Made by a program: the position numbers and the translations under genes. From Beta vulgaris subsp. vulgaris (Eukaryota; Streptophyta; Magnoliopsida; Caryophyllales; Amaranthaceae), in NCBI RefSeq assembly GCF_026745355.1, contig NC_079210.1, positions 17,901,771 through 17,965,770 of the forward strand: DNA of 64,000 nt. Direction: 5' to 3'. Positions 12,201 to 23,526 of this stretch are shown here, piece after piece; the first letter of the stretch is position 1; every line of letters starts with the position of its first letter. Under the pieces are notes generated by a model that was not told where the DNA came from, did no database searches, and saw nothing but the letters and a program-made list of their open reading frames with translations.

Positions 12201-14019
12201 TGGTGTTGTATTGTTGTTCTAAATTCTAATAACTCCTAAGTCTTTCTTTGATTCTTTGCAAAATAAATTCAGGTTATAGTTTAGTTCATGGGTTTTGAAA
12301 AGGAAATCAGATTAAGCTTTGTAATTTACTTTCTTGTTGTAATTTTGATGGTGGTTCATCAATTTAAGTGATGGTTTAATTTCACTTCGTTATAAACTTG
12401 ATGTTGGGATGTCGAGTTTTATGATTAGTTCATGTTATGAAATGTTATAGTAGTTGTGAATTAATCTGCTATACTTATGTTAATGTCTGAAACATTACTA
12501 GAATGTTCTCAAATTGATGAATAGAATTCTATGAAGTTGTGTTAATTAGATGAAAGTTTATACCAAAAATGTACTAATAAACTATAAGAGTTAGTTTCTA
12601 AAAGAGTGTATAATCCGAGTAAAATTGTTCAACGAATCGAGTATTATATAAATTAGATCTTAAAAGTGGATTGACTTAATTAGTAGTCTTACATGAAGTT
12701 AGAGAGAGGTTTTACTAATTAGTAGTAATAGTATGAAGAGCATAAGAGTTGGTTTAGCTGGTTATGGATTAAATTAGTGATGAGGATGTGTTTAATAAAG
12801 TATTTTAGTTGGATAACTATAAATGGGATAATATATATAGTTGAATTACTTGACTAGTTTCACTAAAGTAAATTAGTGCGTTTAACTATATAAATAAATG
12901 CAAGCTGTCAATTACCATGAAGAAGTTCCACTGAGATACTAGGATGGTTTCCTAATTAGTAATGAGATAGACTCACTTTATATGATTAACCAATGATATA
13001 ATATGAACTATATTTAGTTACTTTGAAGTAATCTTCGTGTAATGAGCCTTAAGCTATAGAATTCGAGTCACTCTCGATAGCTAGTTCATTCTAGTTAAGA
13101 GATCTATGGTAAGTTTTGTGGTTATTTCATAACCACTATCAGTGTTGCTGTTGAGATAAATGTGGATTAATAATCATGAAGCATAAGAAAGTATAAGTTA
13201 TTTATATGTATGCAAGAGTGTGAATTCGGCGAAAGTGGTAAGAGTATGAGTTCAGTAACTCCCTCCTTAGTTAATCTAAGAGAGAGACATATGTATGGTA
13301 AGTGTTGTTAAGACTTGATAACGGATATTATTATCAAAATGAATATAGATTGATACAGGCAAGAGTATGTGTTGTATGGAATTAGTTTAGTAACTCTCGT
13401 TAGTTAATTCTAGCTGAGAGACCATTTGCTATTGTTGTTTGGTATTGACCAGATATGATTGCTTATGAGTTGCGATAATTTATAAGTTTATGATTAGATT
13501 GGGTTGAACTTAAATGTATATATATATTGAACCTCAATTACGTATGGAAGGACTATGACATGTGATTTATAGTTTTCTAAGGCAAGTCTCCTAGTAAGGT
13601 TGGTTGTTTAAAAGAGGTTAAGAATCACAAGTATTATTGGACGAGTTCCACGAATGATTGATTGTGTTATGAATGATGATCGAGAAGAAATCAAAAAGGG
13701 GAAAGTAGCCTCGTCTGAGTCGACGGATGAGGTGACACGAACAGTGCCCCATGGACTGTGAACCTTGGGGGCCCCACGGGGAAACCTGCCCATTGCTCTG
13801 TGGGGCGATAATCGGGCGTATATCAGGTAATGTGAAACCTGTGGATGGCTGATGAAATCAGCGGAAAAATGTACTCCGGACTAGTCGCGATTATTGGCCA
13901 AAAGTAAAGCGAATGGTTGGGTGACGACCCCCACTGTCGGAGTGTAAGCTTTGTCTCCTCCGCCGCGTTCTCTTTCCCCCTGGTTGAAAAGAATGTCATC
14001 GCAAAGTAGGAAAGTTATA

Positions 14020-14420
14020 TCGATAAGGGATTCCCGATAAAGAATCGTATTGTGGTAAGTTGTTTCGATATTAAATTCCCGATAAGGAATCATATCAAGT
14101 AAGTAATGAATGTTTATTCAGTATATGAATACGAATATTGATAGTGGTTTCCTGATAAGGAGGCATATCTTGGTAAGTGATACCAATGTTGGATTCCCGA
14201 TAAGGAATCATATATTGTTATGTGGATTTCCGATAAGGAATCGTTATAGTGAAAGTTATGATATTTATTGCCGATAAGAGGTTGTTTATAGAATATAAGA
14301 AAGTGATTGATAGAGTATGAAAACATAAGTTTGGATTTCTGATAAGAAATCAATTAAAGGAAGTAAAGTATATTGCTTATATCAAAGTTGGTAAACCCAG
14401 ATTCCTTATAAGGGATCGTG
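14020..14420 (+). repeat. Array of short hairpin motifs (GATTCCCGATAAGGAATC type)
   Basis: The 18-base motif GATTCC-CGATAA-GGAATC, whose ends are complementary, recurs about eight times at 30-80 bp spacing: near 14028, 14074, 14147, 14191, 14224, 14269, 14334 and 14400. Copies drift, but the central GATAA and often the stem are kept, sometimes with paired changes (for example GATTTC with GAAATC near 14334). Two further copies occur in the related fragment near 20600-20660. The function is unknown. Confidence 0.75.
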
Positions 14421-15430
14421 ATATGTTGAAAAGTTAACTAATTAGTTTCTATATGAGATATGTATCTCTTACAAGATTGTTTGAAGTCACGTTGTTGGGT
14501 TTGCTGTTATTTGACCGACGATGTAGTATAAAAGGAACAATCAGATAAAGATGTATAAGTATGTTGTCAACATGAGTTGATGTGATGCATGTTATGACAA
14601 TGTGATTATGTTGACTGCTGAGTCGTTTTCAAGTAAAAACCACCAAAGTATGTGTTACTCTTATTTACGGGTTTATACTCAGCTTTGCTGATGTGTGTAC
14701 ATTGTTTTGTCATTTCTGTGGCCTGTCACTTGGTGGGTGGCAGTATCTTAAATGTTTCAGGTTGAAGCCGTGAGTTATTCTTTTGCAAGTTGAAGCTGAT
14801 ACGAGATGAAGTATTATATTTGTTATTGAAGTGAGGACGCTCCACTTGTAATAGTTAATCGTTTATTTTCTATAATTTATTTCTTTATTTAAGAATCGCT
14901 AGCTAAGTGCTCCTGATTCTCTGCTGGTTGTTGCTCCGCGAAAGCGTTGAGATTGTTGAGCTTTGGGATTTGAAAATATTTTATTTATTAAAATTGTAAC
15001 AGGTTCATATTATTTTTTTCGCTTTAGCGTTGTCCTATTTTCAAAGGAATTCTGCCGGATTTTCTGTAGAAATTCATGAGAATAGAGTCTGAGAATCAGA
15101 GCATAGTTATAATAGTTAATTTATTTGAATAGAGTTGGGAATTGAGTTCCACACTCTCCGATGTAGTTCGGTGAGTGTGATGGTAATAGTTCGGGTTATC
15201 TCGACTAGAGTCTCTTTCGCTGTGCTTAATCCTTTGTAAGCTGGTCGGGAGAATTCGGGCTGTTACAACTATGTTGCCTAGTAAAAGAATTATCCCCGTC
15301 ATCAAAATAGCATGACTCCATGATACGAAAAAAAAAAAGTAAAAAAAATAATCAAAATATTCGCAAAAGGGAAAAAAATATATACAATTTAGTCTCACCA
15401 ACAATAAAAACTAAATAAAAATATATCGTC

Positions 15431-15449
15431 TCCCCGGCAATGGTGCCAA
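15431..15449 (-). promoter_or_regulatory. tRNA-Asp-type primer binding site
   Basis: On the minus strand, a few bases after the LTR end (15454), the sequence reads TGGCACCATTGCCGGGGA. It differs at two positions from the tRNA-Asp-complementary site common in plant gypsy elements. It marks the start of the internal region of a minus-strand element running towards the gag remnant. Confidence 0.75.
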
Positions 15450-15453
15450 AATT

Positions 15454-16802
15454 TGATAAATTGTCATACACATGTCAAAAATAATTCCTACAAAACCTTC
15501 GAACAATATAGTAAGGTAAGTAGGATCGAATCCACAGAGAGATGGTCGTTTTAATCTAGTTTTTAAGGTATAGAGAAACTAAACAAGATCACAAATATTT
15601 GAATTAAAGTTCTAAACTAATCAAACTATGAAAATAAAACTAAAAAGGATCTAGGGTAATAGTTCTTCATGTTTATAAATATAATCTATCAAAATATCAT
15701 CAATAGTTCAATTAACCAGATATCTAGAGTACAGGTTAATTCTACGGTTGGGACTTAACGCTCTCAAATCAACATATGCTAGTACGATCGCTCAACATAA
15801 TCAAATTTGCTAATTATTAGTAAGCCTCTAAAGAGTACTATCTCTCGATCTATAACCTGATTTAGCAATATTTAATCAGACAATTTATCAGATTGCAAGA
15901 TTAACAATTAGAGATATAAGTAACTAATCAAATCGTCAATAAATATCAATCAATAATCACTATCATATAAACATGGATTCTCAAAACCCTAGAAAATAAG
16001 ACTACTCAATCATGAAACAAAGAATACAAACTACATCTATCAAGGAAAACATACTTAAAGAAGTCAATGAAAGAAATAAATAGAATTAATGAAGAACATG
16101 AAAAACTAGGGTTTGCAACTAAAAAATCTAGAGAGAGAAAAGAGGAAAAAACTAAAACTAAGAAATAACGTCTGAAGGGAGGGGGAGGAGAGACAAAGAG
16201 ATATTCCTAATCTGAATATTATTCAATAACCTAATATGACTAGGAAAGTAATTTACAAGATAAGAAAATTCTTAAATATATATCATTAGATGGGCGGAAT
16301 AGTGATTCGCGCGTACGCGTAACAGATTCCAGCAGAAACACTAAAATCTTCCGAAAGGCATAACTCCTTGACTAGAAGTTTCTCGTAGCGTGCCACCTAT
16401 TGTTGGAAATATTTTCAAGTCTAGTTTCCAAATATGCCGGAATTACGCGATTCTAAGTATCACATGAAAAGTTATGAGTAGAAGAGTAGACATAACTCTT
16501 TTTCACATTTCTTCTAATAATATTCCGCTTCGTTTTCACTCAAACTCGTACTATGAAATATTCATGACGATCCTTATGCATTGTAGCTTCCTTCCAAGTG
16601 AACCTAATCCTCAAGATTAGCTAATCATAATCCAAATACGTTCTCATTACTTGAAATTCATCAAAAGTAAGAAAACATACCGAATAGGAGTAGAATAACA
16701 TAACTTAAAAATATGTTGCAATAACGAACCTAAATATGAAACTAAATGCTCTAAACTGCAACCTAAATGCACCTAAGAATTATATGTAAGTATGAATTAT
16801 CA
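15454..16802 (-). mobile_element. LTR (1349 bp) of minus-strand non-autonomous retroelement
   Basis: Read on + the block starts TGATAAATTGTCATAC and ends GTATGAATTATCA, so its ends are inverted copies with TG...CA limits. The primer site at 15431-15449 abuts the low-coordinate end, so this is the 5' LTR of an element on the minus strand whose gag remnant is at 10378-11052. A phrase around ggatcgaatccacagagag near 15520 is typical of this class. The partner 3' LTR was not found at lower coordinates, so the element is truncated or its far LTR is too diverged to recognise. Confidence 0.75.
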
Positions 16803-17230
16803 AAGGCACACTCTAGTCTTAAGTGATGAACAAGAGAACAATGTCAAGGTTGGGTAGGTTTGTTTATGACTAAGATCCAACACTATCACTAAGAAAGCTT
16901 TTTGAAAGGACAAAGCGCAAACCCTCCCGGGGGTGACCTCATACTTAGAACATGTGTTAATAAGGCAAGGTAGATTGTCCTTATGGTGGCTGAACAATAG
17001 CCATGCATATGCATAACATTATATTATTCAAAGGCATAAAATAAGAATGAATCGTATTTTTCGAATTTCACCCACTCATTCTAAAAACATTAATATTTTT
17101 TTTTTAAATCCTCCATAGTGAAGTTGCCAAATTATAGGCGTGGATTATTGGAAGGACAAAGCGCAAACCCTCCGGCATCAGGGTATTTATTTGACTACCC
17201 ATGGTTAAGCTAAGGTTTTATTTAAAATAT
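16803..17230. other. Intergenic DNA with a repeated 22-base phrase
   Basis: No gene seen. The phrase aaggacaaagcgcaaaccct occurs at about 16906 and again at about 17152, roughly 246 bp apart. This suggests a local duplication or the start of the LTR that follows. Confidence 0.4.
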
Positions 17231-19253
17231 GTTTTTGAAGTCACCGACAATTCTTTAAAGGGAGAATCATAAACCTAATTGTTTATTGACACGGAAGGGA
17301 CATCTTAGGGACTTATTTAATATGGATTTCCCCGTCTTTACTCCATAGATGGTTAGGAACCAAAAATGGAGTTCAGAGGTGAAGGTAAAATATAGTCAGG
17401 AACTATATTACCCGTTGCCGACTTCTACTAAATACGGATTTATTACATTTTATGCAAAAGAATAATCAAACAACGTTTTAAACACCTTAAGAATAATTAA
17501 TCTAAATTGATTGAGGAACCACATAAAAAGACTAATTATTTAATGATAAGTTATTATTCAATCAAATTACAAGGTTCCTAGCAGGTTGTCCAAATTATCT
17601 GAATTAGTTAGAACATTGATTTAGGTATTGGTTAACAATACATTCAAAGTGAAAAATATTGCAATCAGGCATGAAGAATAACATGTTCATAATAAGAAAT
17701 AAAAATAAGAAAATAAAATATTGCAAGGAGTTAGTATAATATATATTATACTTACAATTACATGAATACGTTAATAATCTACATCACGAATAAATTGTTA
17801 GTAACTTCAAGAAAATAATAAAAATAAATAAAAGAAATAATATAAAGTTAGTTTATTTAGTTGTCCGGGTTCGTTGATTTGTAATTTGGATCCAAAGTTG
17901 AATGAGCCTTTAGAAGAAAAAAATTTGTTGTTTGTGTAATGCTTGCGTTGACTTTTGTTTTGAAGAGTTATTTGATTTTGTGAGGAATATTGGTATTAGG
18001 CTCAATGTGATGATGATTAAAGGGTGATTGATGAATTGATGATGAATTGTGAGATGATGTTGTAGGGGTGATGTGGCGCATGAAGGTATATGGACTTTGG
18101 AGTGATAAGGTGTTGATGAGATGAATAATCAGGTGGTGTGTATTTGGCAAGAGGATTGTAGGAGGTGCAAAGAGATTTTGAGTATTGAAAGATTAGTTTT
18201 CTTAGGTGGTGGAATGTGTCGGGTGTTGTGTGATCGCTTGTGCCGTGTAAAGCTAAGGTCAAGAAAGATTGGTTGTATGTTGGTGGTGAGTTGTTTGCCA
18301 TGACAAATTTGTGAGCCGTGTATTTTATTTGTTAGATATCCCATGTGAGGAGAGTTGTTAGGCTGCCCTCAGATTATGATGATGAGGTGATAATATATAG
18401 TGTATGTAGATTTAGGTAGTTGAGTTATAATAGGTTTTTGAAAGATATTAAGTCTTTAAAAGATTTTTATCATAAAAGATTTTAGAAAAGAGTTAGATAA
18501 AAGATATATAAAAAGATTTTGGAAAAAGATTATTTTTATTGAAAAAGATTTTAGATAGTTAGATAAAATATGATTTTTATAAAAGATATTTTTATCAATA
18601 AAACTAATTAATTTTTTCATTAAGTTCGGCTAGAAAATGCATTCTATAAATTGGGCTTTCATAAAAACTATTTTTAAAATGTTTTTAAAGATGGACCTTA
18701 AAAAAGTTATTTAAACGTATTAGAAAGTGGTCTTATTAAAACTAGAGGTGGACATGGACCGGCCTGACACGAGCCCGCTCGAGGCCCGATCCGGCCCGTT
18801 GTCCGCTACGTGGGCCGTGGGACTGTCACGGTCAAGAAATTTTATTTCAAGCCCGTACCGGCACGAGCCCGCCTAGATGGCCCGCAGGAGGCACGAGCCC
18901 GGCCCGCCGGTCATGGGTCTGGGCCTGGGCTGGGCCGGGCCGTGGAACAAATCTATAAATTTCAAGCCCGGCATGGCCCGGCACTCACAGGCTTGGGACC
19001 GACCCGTCATCTCCCAAAGCCCGCGGGCTGAGTTCGTGAACAGGCTCGGCCTAGCCCATTCCCAGGTCTAAATAAAACTAGTTATAAAAAGGATTTTCGG
19101 ATTGGGGTTAACAAAATGAGTTAGAAAATGGATTTGGGCATAAAACAATTTATTTTAGACTCATTCTTTACACTTTCCTGGATCCGGACCAATTGGAGCA
19201 GGGTATTACTCATCATAGCGTACTAAATGAGGAGACACGATTATGTGTCTACA
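17231..19253 (+). mobile_element. 5' LTR of Tat-like Ty3/gypsy element (start uncertain)
   Basis: The right end reads ggagacacgattatgtgtctaca (to 19253). The same ending closes the 3' LTR at 25852 and the separate LTR at 45573. From about 17231 the sequence also tracks 44256 onwards (shared phrases such as gggacatcttagggactta and a gaaggta...ttgccgacttct stretch). The left end is only where that similarity fades. A 328-bp MITE at 18743-19070 inflates its length. Confidence 0.6.
18743..19070. mobile_element. GC-rich hAT-type MITE, 328 bp
   Basis: The element begins TAGAGGTGGACATGG and ends with the approximate complement, ...CCATTCCCAGGTCTA. It is flanked by 8-bp repeats attaaaac (18735-18742) and aataaaac (19071-19078), which differ at one base. 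Eight-base duplications and TAGAG termini are typical of hAT MITEs. The interior is dominated by GGCCCGGC/GAGCCCG-like words, far more GC-rich than its surroundings. It sits inside the gypsy LTR, so it inserted later. Confidence 0.8.
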
Positions 19254-20190
19254 ATATCTCATATATGTTACCTAGATCATGAGGAGAATGAGGATGGTCA
19301 CACGGAGATACTGCCCCTCAAAATGGTAATATACTAATTTTACTGGTCTATTTTTCAAGAGGATCTTGATCAACCAAACTGGGTACCTGACAAAATAGAG
19401 GTTAAGAGGATTGAGAAAAAGTTCCACTAGCTTTACAAGGAGTCTGGCCCGTTAAGTGTGAAGGAGAAGAGAGTTCACCACACAAGGTTGTTGCATTTCA
19501 ATCTATCATGGAACTTATATCTTTCTCGATGAGATTGATTATGAAACAAGAGCCTCTTGCATGCTTGTGTGCAAAGCATGGGCATCATGGTTCCTCAGCC
19601 GAGAAGACAATCCTTTCTATGTCGAGAAAAAATAGGAGAGGTGGAACAAACGTCTTCAGACGAGAGAATACATGGTGTGGCATCCAGCGGACTAAATTCT
19701 GAAAAAGTTTGAGAAGTACCTTAATTAGTAATTTATTTCAGTTTGTACTCTCTAGGTAGAGCTACGTGAGGCTTGATCCCCTAAAAAAATAAAAAATTCC
19801 AAAGTTGTAATATATGTATTTGTACTAAAAGGGGTACGTAGGCAACTCATATTCTGAGTGCAGCTGCAAAAAAAAATTATGTAATATTTCATTTTCAATA
19901 TATCAGAATTACGTATGTTGGGCCTGATTCTCCAAAAAAAAATCATCACAAGAAAATTTCTTCCCAAATCCAAATCTAGCTACGGAGATACGTAAGCAAC
20001 CTTTGGGTTCGACCCCTTTTGCATTTGATATTTTTTCCTTTATGGTTTCAGTGCTTAAAAGCGGTCAATACATACGGATCACAAAGAAGAATGAAATTTG
20101 GGGCATTATAATTTCCTAAAATAAGGACACATGCCTCGTAAAACCTCTTTATTCATTTGCTTTAGTAGCAATAGAATTATTGGTTTGTTG
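19254..20190 (+). other. Gypsy element leader with a decayed coding remnant
   Basis: Between the LTR and gag. At 19380-19720 one + frame keeps coding character with few stops (segments such as DEIDYETRASCML, then REDNPFYVEKK, then RWNKRLQTREYMVW). It could be a decayed extra ORF of a Tat/Ogre element, but I do not recognise it firmly. At 19835 and 19985 two tracts with acgtaggcaac and acgtaagcaacc recur, typical of this retroelement class. Confidence 0.4.
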
Positions 20191-20194
20191 TTCA

Positions 20195-20740
20195 ATGATT
20201 GTAAAGAATTGATATAAGAATGGATGAGTTCTAAGAATTAGCTGGTTGTATTATGAACGATAATGGAAACTGATCTAAAGGAAAAAGTAGCCTCGTCTGA
20301 GTCGGTGACACGAACAGTGCCCCATGGATTGTGAACCTTGGAAGCCCCACAGGTAAACTTGCCCATTACTCTGTGGGAGCGATAATCAGACGATATATCA
20401 GGTAATGTGAAACCTGTGGATGGCTGATGAAATCAACGAAAAATTTGCTCTGGAGTAGTCGCGGTTATTGGCCAAAGTAAAGCAAATGGTTGGGTGATGA
20501 CCCCTCATGTCGAAGTGTAAGCTTTGTCTTCTCCACCGCCTTCTATTTCCCCCTGGTTAAAAGAAAGTATCTATAATTATGAAAGTTATTTCGATATTGG
20601 ATTCCCGATTAGGAATTGTATCATGGTAAGTTGTTTCGATATTAGATTTTCGATAAGGAGTTGTATCAATGTAATTGATGTTTATTCATATTTGAATATT
20701 AATATCGATATTGGCTTCTCGTTATATCCCTTTTTCCTTA
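20195..20740 (+). mobile_element. Fragment of the 4.1-kb solo-LTR family
   Basis: This stretch parallels 13610-14140 of the solo LTR base for base over long runs. Shared words include agcctcgtctgagtcg, gacacgaacagtgccccatgg, aatgtgaaacctgtggatgg and tattggccaaa, and two of the GATTCCCGAT hairpin motifs follow near 20600-20660. It lacks both LTR ends, so it is an internal fragment, either a truncated insertion or a piece carried by the gypsy element. Confidence 0.85.
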
Positions 20741-21169
20741 TTTATTTCTGTAGCAGCAGGAAATGGAAGGATATCATCAAATTGATTTTGAAATTTTTTT
20801 GTGTCTTATCCCGAAAAATACGAGTCTAAAATGCAATCTATAATAAAAAGTATACGTCTAAAAAAAGAAATCAAAGAAATTCAATGAAAAGACTAAAACA
20901 AAATGATTGGAAACTAGGGTTAAAAATCTTGTAGGGAATATAATGTATTTCATTCCCTGTGGAATAAAATAAAACAAAAAGAGTAAAAAAGAAAGAGACA
21001 GTCTGGATAAGTTATGATGTTAACTTTTCATTTCATTTATAGGAACTCCGCCTGGGCCAGCTCAGGATTTAAGTTGATTCGTCGAAGTTCTGACCACAAT
21101 GAACATTCTCTGTTAGTGATATTGTCATCCTTGTCTGCACAGGCTGTATTCTCTGCTACCCATCTCAGC

Positions 21170-21960
21170 AATATGTCTGAAATTCCAAACAATGAGCAGC
21201 CACATAACTCTCCTTCTCTACCCGATCCAATGGTTGAGCTCCGAGTACTTGTCCAGGCCATGCTTGACCAGCAGGATAACATTGAATAAATTGTGTTGGG
21301 CATAATGCGCCAAAGCGCCCAGATGCCTCGTCCTCCATCGGAGTCGGAAGTAGCTTCCCCTTTTCGCCTTGATCCCTTGAACAATGAGAAAGAAAAGCCC
21401 ATTAAACTTGAGGAAGAAGTGGCCGGTTAAGCTCAAAGAAGTCTTGAAAGGTATGACGAAGGTTGAACCATGGATGAACATTCATAGAATAACACTTTTC
21501 CCAAAGGCACGATTACCTCATAGTTTCAAGATGCCTAATCTGACAAAGTTTGATGGTACCGATAGTCCCACCAATTTCCTGGAAATGTATCTAAGGGCAA
21601 TGAGTCCTTGAGGAGTGGAAGAGTCTTTGATGGGTCAACTCTTTCGACATTGGTTCAGCAATTCCTTGGGTTGATGTAGTCAGAGAATTCTCAAACAAAA
21701 TGATGAGTAGGCCTAATGAAGAGGAACAAATACAAATGATTATGAAGAATCTTCTTTCTGTATACCGGAAACATATGGCATAAAAATAATTTCCAACCTT
21801 CAAAGCTTTGATTGCTGCGAGAACTCCAGTAGAGGATGCTGTGAAAAGGGGAGACATTAAAAAGGACGAATGTACTGGTGGCGCGACTTATAATGCAAAG
21901 TTTAGAAATAAAAAAAGAGCCCCAAACGACTCATCAACTCCTAAAACAACTAATGTGATC
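21170..21960 (+). pseudogene. Ty3/gypsy (Tat-like) gag remnant
   Basis: A + frame from ATG 21173 opens with MSEIPNNEQPHN and stops at 21287. It continues in other frames with PKARLPHSFKMP, then LTKFDGTDSPTNFLEMYLRAM at about 21500-21610, the conserved gag segment of Tat-lineage elements. Gag packages element RNA in cytoplasmic particles. Stops and frameshifts after 21287, 21609 and 21780 break it. No CCHC knuckle or protease is recognisable before the polymerase section begins, so part of the element has been deleted. Confidence 0.7.
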
Positions 21961-21961
21961 C

Positions 21962-22420
21962 ATGTCATTGGCGCATCTTTTTCATTCCAGTTGTGACCCC
22001 AAAAGGAACTGCACTCCTTTGAACATGACTTATTCCCAAGCTTTCTCCAAGCTAAAAAAGGTCAATCTCATTCAACCGTTGAATCCATGCCCACCTCCTA
22101 AGAATTTCGGAGCCACACATCAAAGGGCTGCAACCACTATCCTTCATGACCTCATCGATGACATTGTGAAGGTCTATGTAGATGACATGATTGTGAAAAG
22201 TGAAGATCTTGAGGGACATATTCCTACACTAAGGTCCTTCTTCGAAAGAATCAGGAAGTACAATCTAAGGCAAAATCCTCAAAAGTACGTATTTGGCGTC
22301 ACTTCGGGGAAGTTGTTGGGATCATTGTCAGTCAAGACGACATCAAAGTGGACTCTAAAAAGGTGAAAGCCATTCAACAATTGCCTCCTCTAAAAACAGA
22401 AAGAGAAGTAAGAGGATTTC
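21962..22420 (+). pseudogene. Ty3/gypsy reverse transcriptase remnant with large deletion
   Basis: The 134-codon frame 21962-22366 first carries a gag-end segment (CTPLNMTYSQAF and IQPLNPCPPP). From about 22112 it jumps straight into the middle of reverse transcriptase: ATHQRAATTILHDL, then YVDDMIVKS at 22175-22201, then a helix with NLRQNPQKYVFGV. The fingers and first palm motifs and the protease are missing, so an internal deletion of well over 1 kb is inferred. The active-site YVDD itself is intact. Confidence 0.8.
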
Positions 22421-22465
22421 CTGGCAGAATTCTAATCAGTTGATCAGAAAAGAGGCATCCCGTGA

Positions 22466-23480
22466 GTGGAACGAGGAATGCCAGGAAGCTTTTTATTCCA
22501 TGTACCTTCAAATTCACCTATTCTAATGCCACCTAGACCAGGAGAACCTCTGATTTTGTATCTCACTGTCACAGAAATGGCTATGGGAGCTCTCTTAGCT
22601 CAATATCAAGAAGGAACAAATAAGGAAGTTGTCATATACAATCTCAGCAAGGTATTCCTAGAGTATGAGACAAGATATACCCCACTGGAAAAAGCATGTG
22701 TCTTTTTGGTCTATGCCACAAAGAAGTTGAGGCATCGCCTCCAAGCTCATATCACCATCTAATCTGAATACTTGATCCAATCAATTATTTATTTGAGAAA
22801 CCTATTCTTAGTGAAAGATTGGCGAGAAGGCATGCTCCACTTTCTGAGTTTGATTTTCAATGTGTCAGCTAGAAATCTGTTAAAGGAAGAGCATATCTGA
22901 AACCTTAGCAGAAGGACCAGTGTTAGGAGATGAGTATGATGATGCATTCCTTGATAAGTATTTATGCTTCATTGACAATCCACAATGGTACATGTATTTT
23001 GATGAAGTTTCTAATAGGAGAGGTAATGGAGCAGGGGTTTTGTTAATAGATCCCGAAGGAGTCCATATTCCATTTGCTGTTAAATTGGACTTTCTAACAA
23101 CAAAGCTTCTTTTATATATGGATTAAAAGCTTCTTTGGTAGCAGGAGCAAGACATCTCACGGTATGGAGATTCCAATCTTATCATATATTAAACAATAGG
23201 AATTTGGAGAGTTAGAGATGAGAGATTGCAGCTCTATACAAAATATCTTCAGGAGTTAATCCCTTATTTTGATGATATCAGCTTCAAACATCTTCCTCGG
23301 GAGGAAAATAGTTTCACGGATGCTTTAGCCAATTTCACTATTAATTTGACATAGGAAGATGGTACAAGGATCCAATAAGTTCTAATTGAAGAAAGAAAGG
23401 GGCCTATAGTGATGGTGGCACAAGTTGTCTCCATGCTGGGGGATGAAGATACTTGGTACAAGGATATCAAGACTTTTTTG
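22466..23480 (+). pseudogene. Ty3/gypsy RT connection and RNase H remnant
   Basis: Frame 22466-22762 has PGEPLILYLTVTEMAMGALL and YTPLEKACVFLVYATKKLRHRL, the RT-RNase H connection of gypsy polymerases. Frame 22920-23126 has WYMYFDEVSNRRGNGAGVLL, the start of a second RNase H-like domain as found in Tat elements. Stops and frameshifts separate the pieces. The DNA to about 23480 keeps further fragments of the domain (for example AASLVAGARH-like and EDGTRIQ-like residues). Confidence 0.8.
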
Positions 23481-23526
23481 GAAATTATATCACAAATAAG
23501 GGTTTGATGGTACTCTACAACTTTAG

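Larger units (their letters stand above)
11127..15267 (+). mobile_element. Solo LTR, 4141 bp, large LTR-retrotransposon family
   Basis: The block begins TGTAATAGCCC and ends GGGCTGTTACA, giving 11-bp inverted termini of the TG...CA type. It is flanked by an identical 5-bp repeat, ACTAT, at 11122-11126 and 15268-15272, as expected for retroviral-type integration. There is no internal gag or pol, so it is a solo LTR left by recombination between two LTRs. Inside are a TATA-rich start (about 11280-11310), a GC-rich leader-like block at 11470-11860, TTG-rich simple sequence at 12010-12200, a well conserved block at 13680-13910 that recurs at 20280-20480, and a hairpin array at 14020-14420. Termini like these and an LTR over 4 kb would suit a chromovirus of Tekay type, but I cannot assign the lineage from the sequence alone. 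Confidence 0.92.

Noticed and set aside
18017..18344. Overlapping + and - frames
   Set aside because: Inside a gypsy LTR, with no similarity to known domains and repetitive TGATGA/CATCAT content.
18810..19071. Pro/Gly/Arg-rich + frames
   Set aside because: Entirely within the GC-rich hAT MITE and explained by its GGCCCG repeats.
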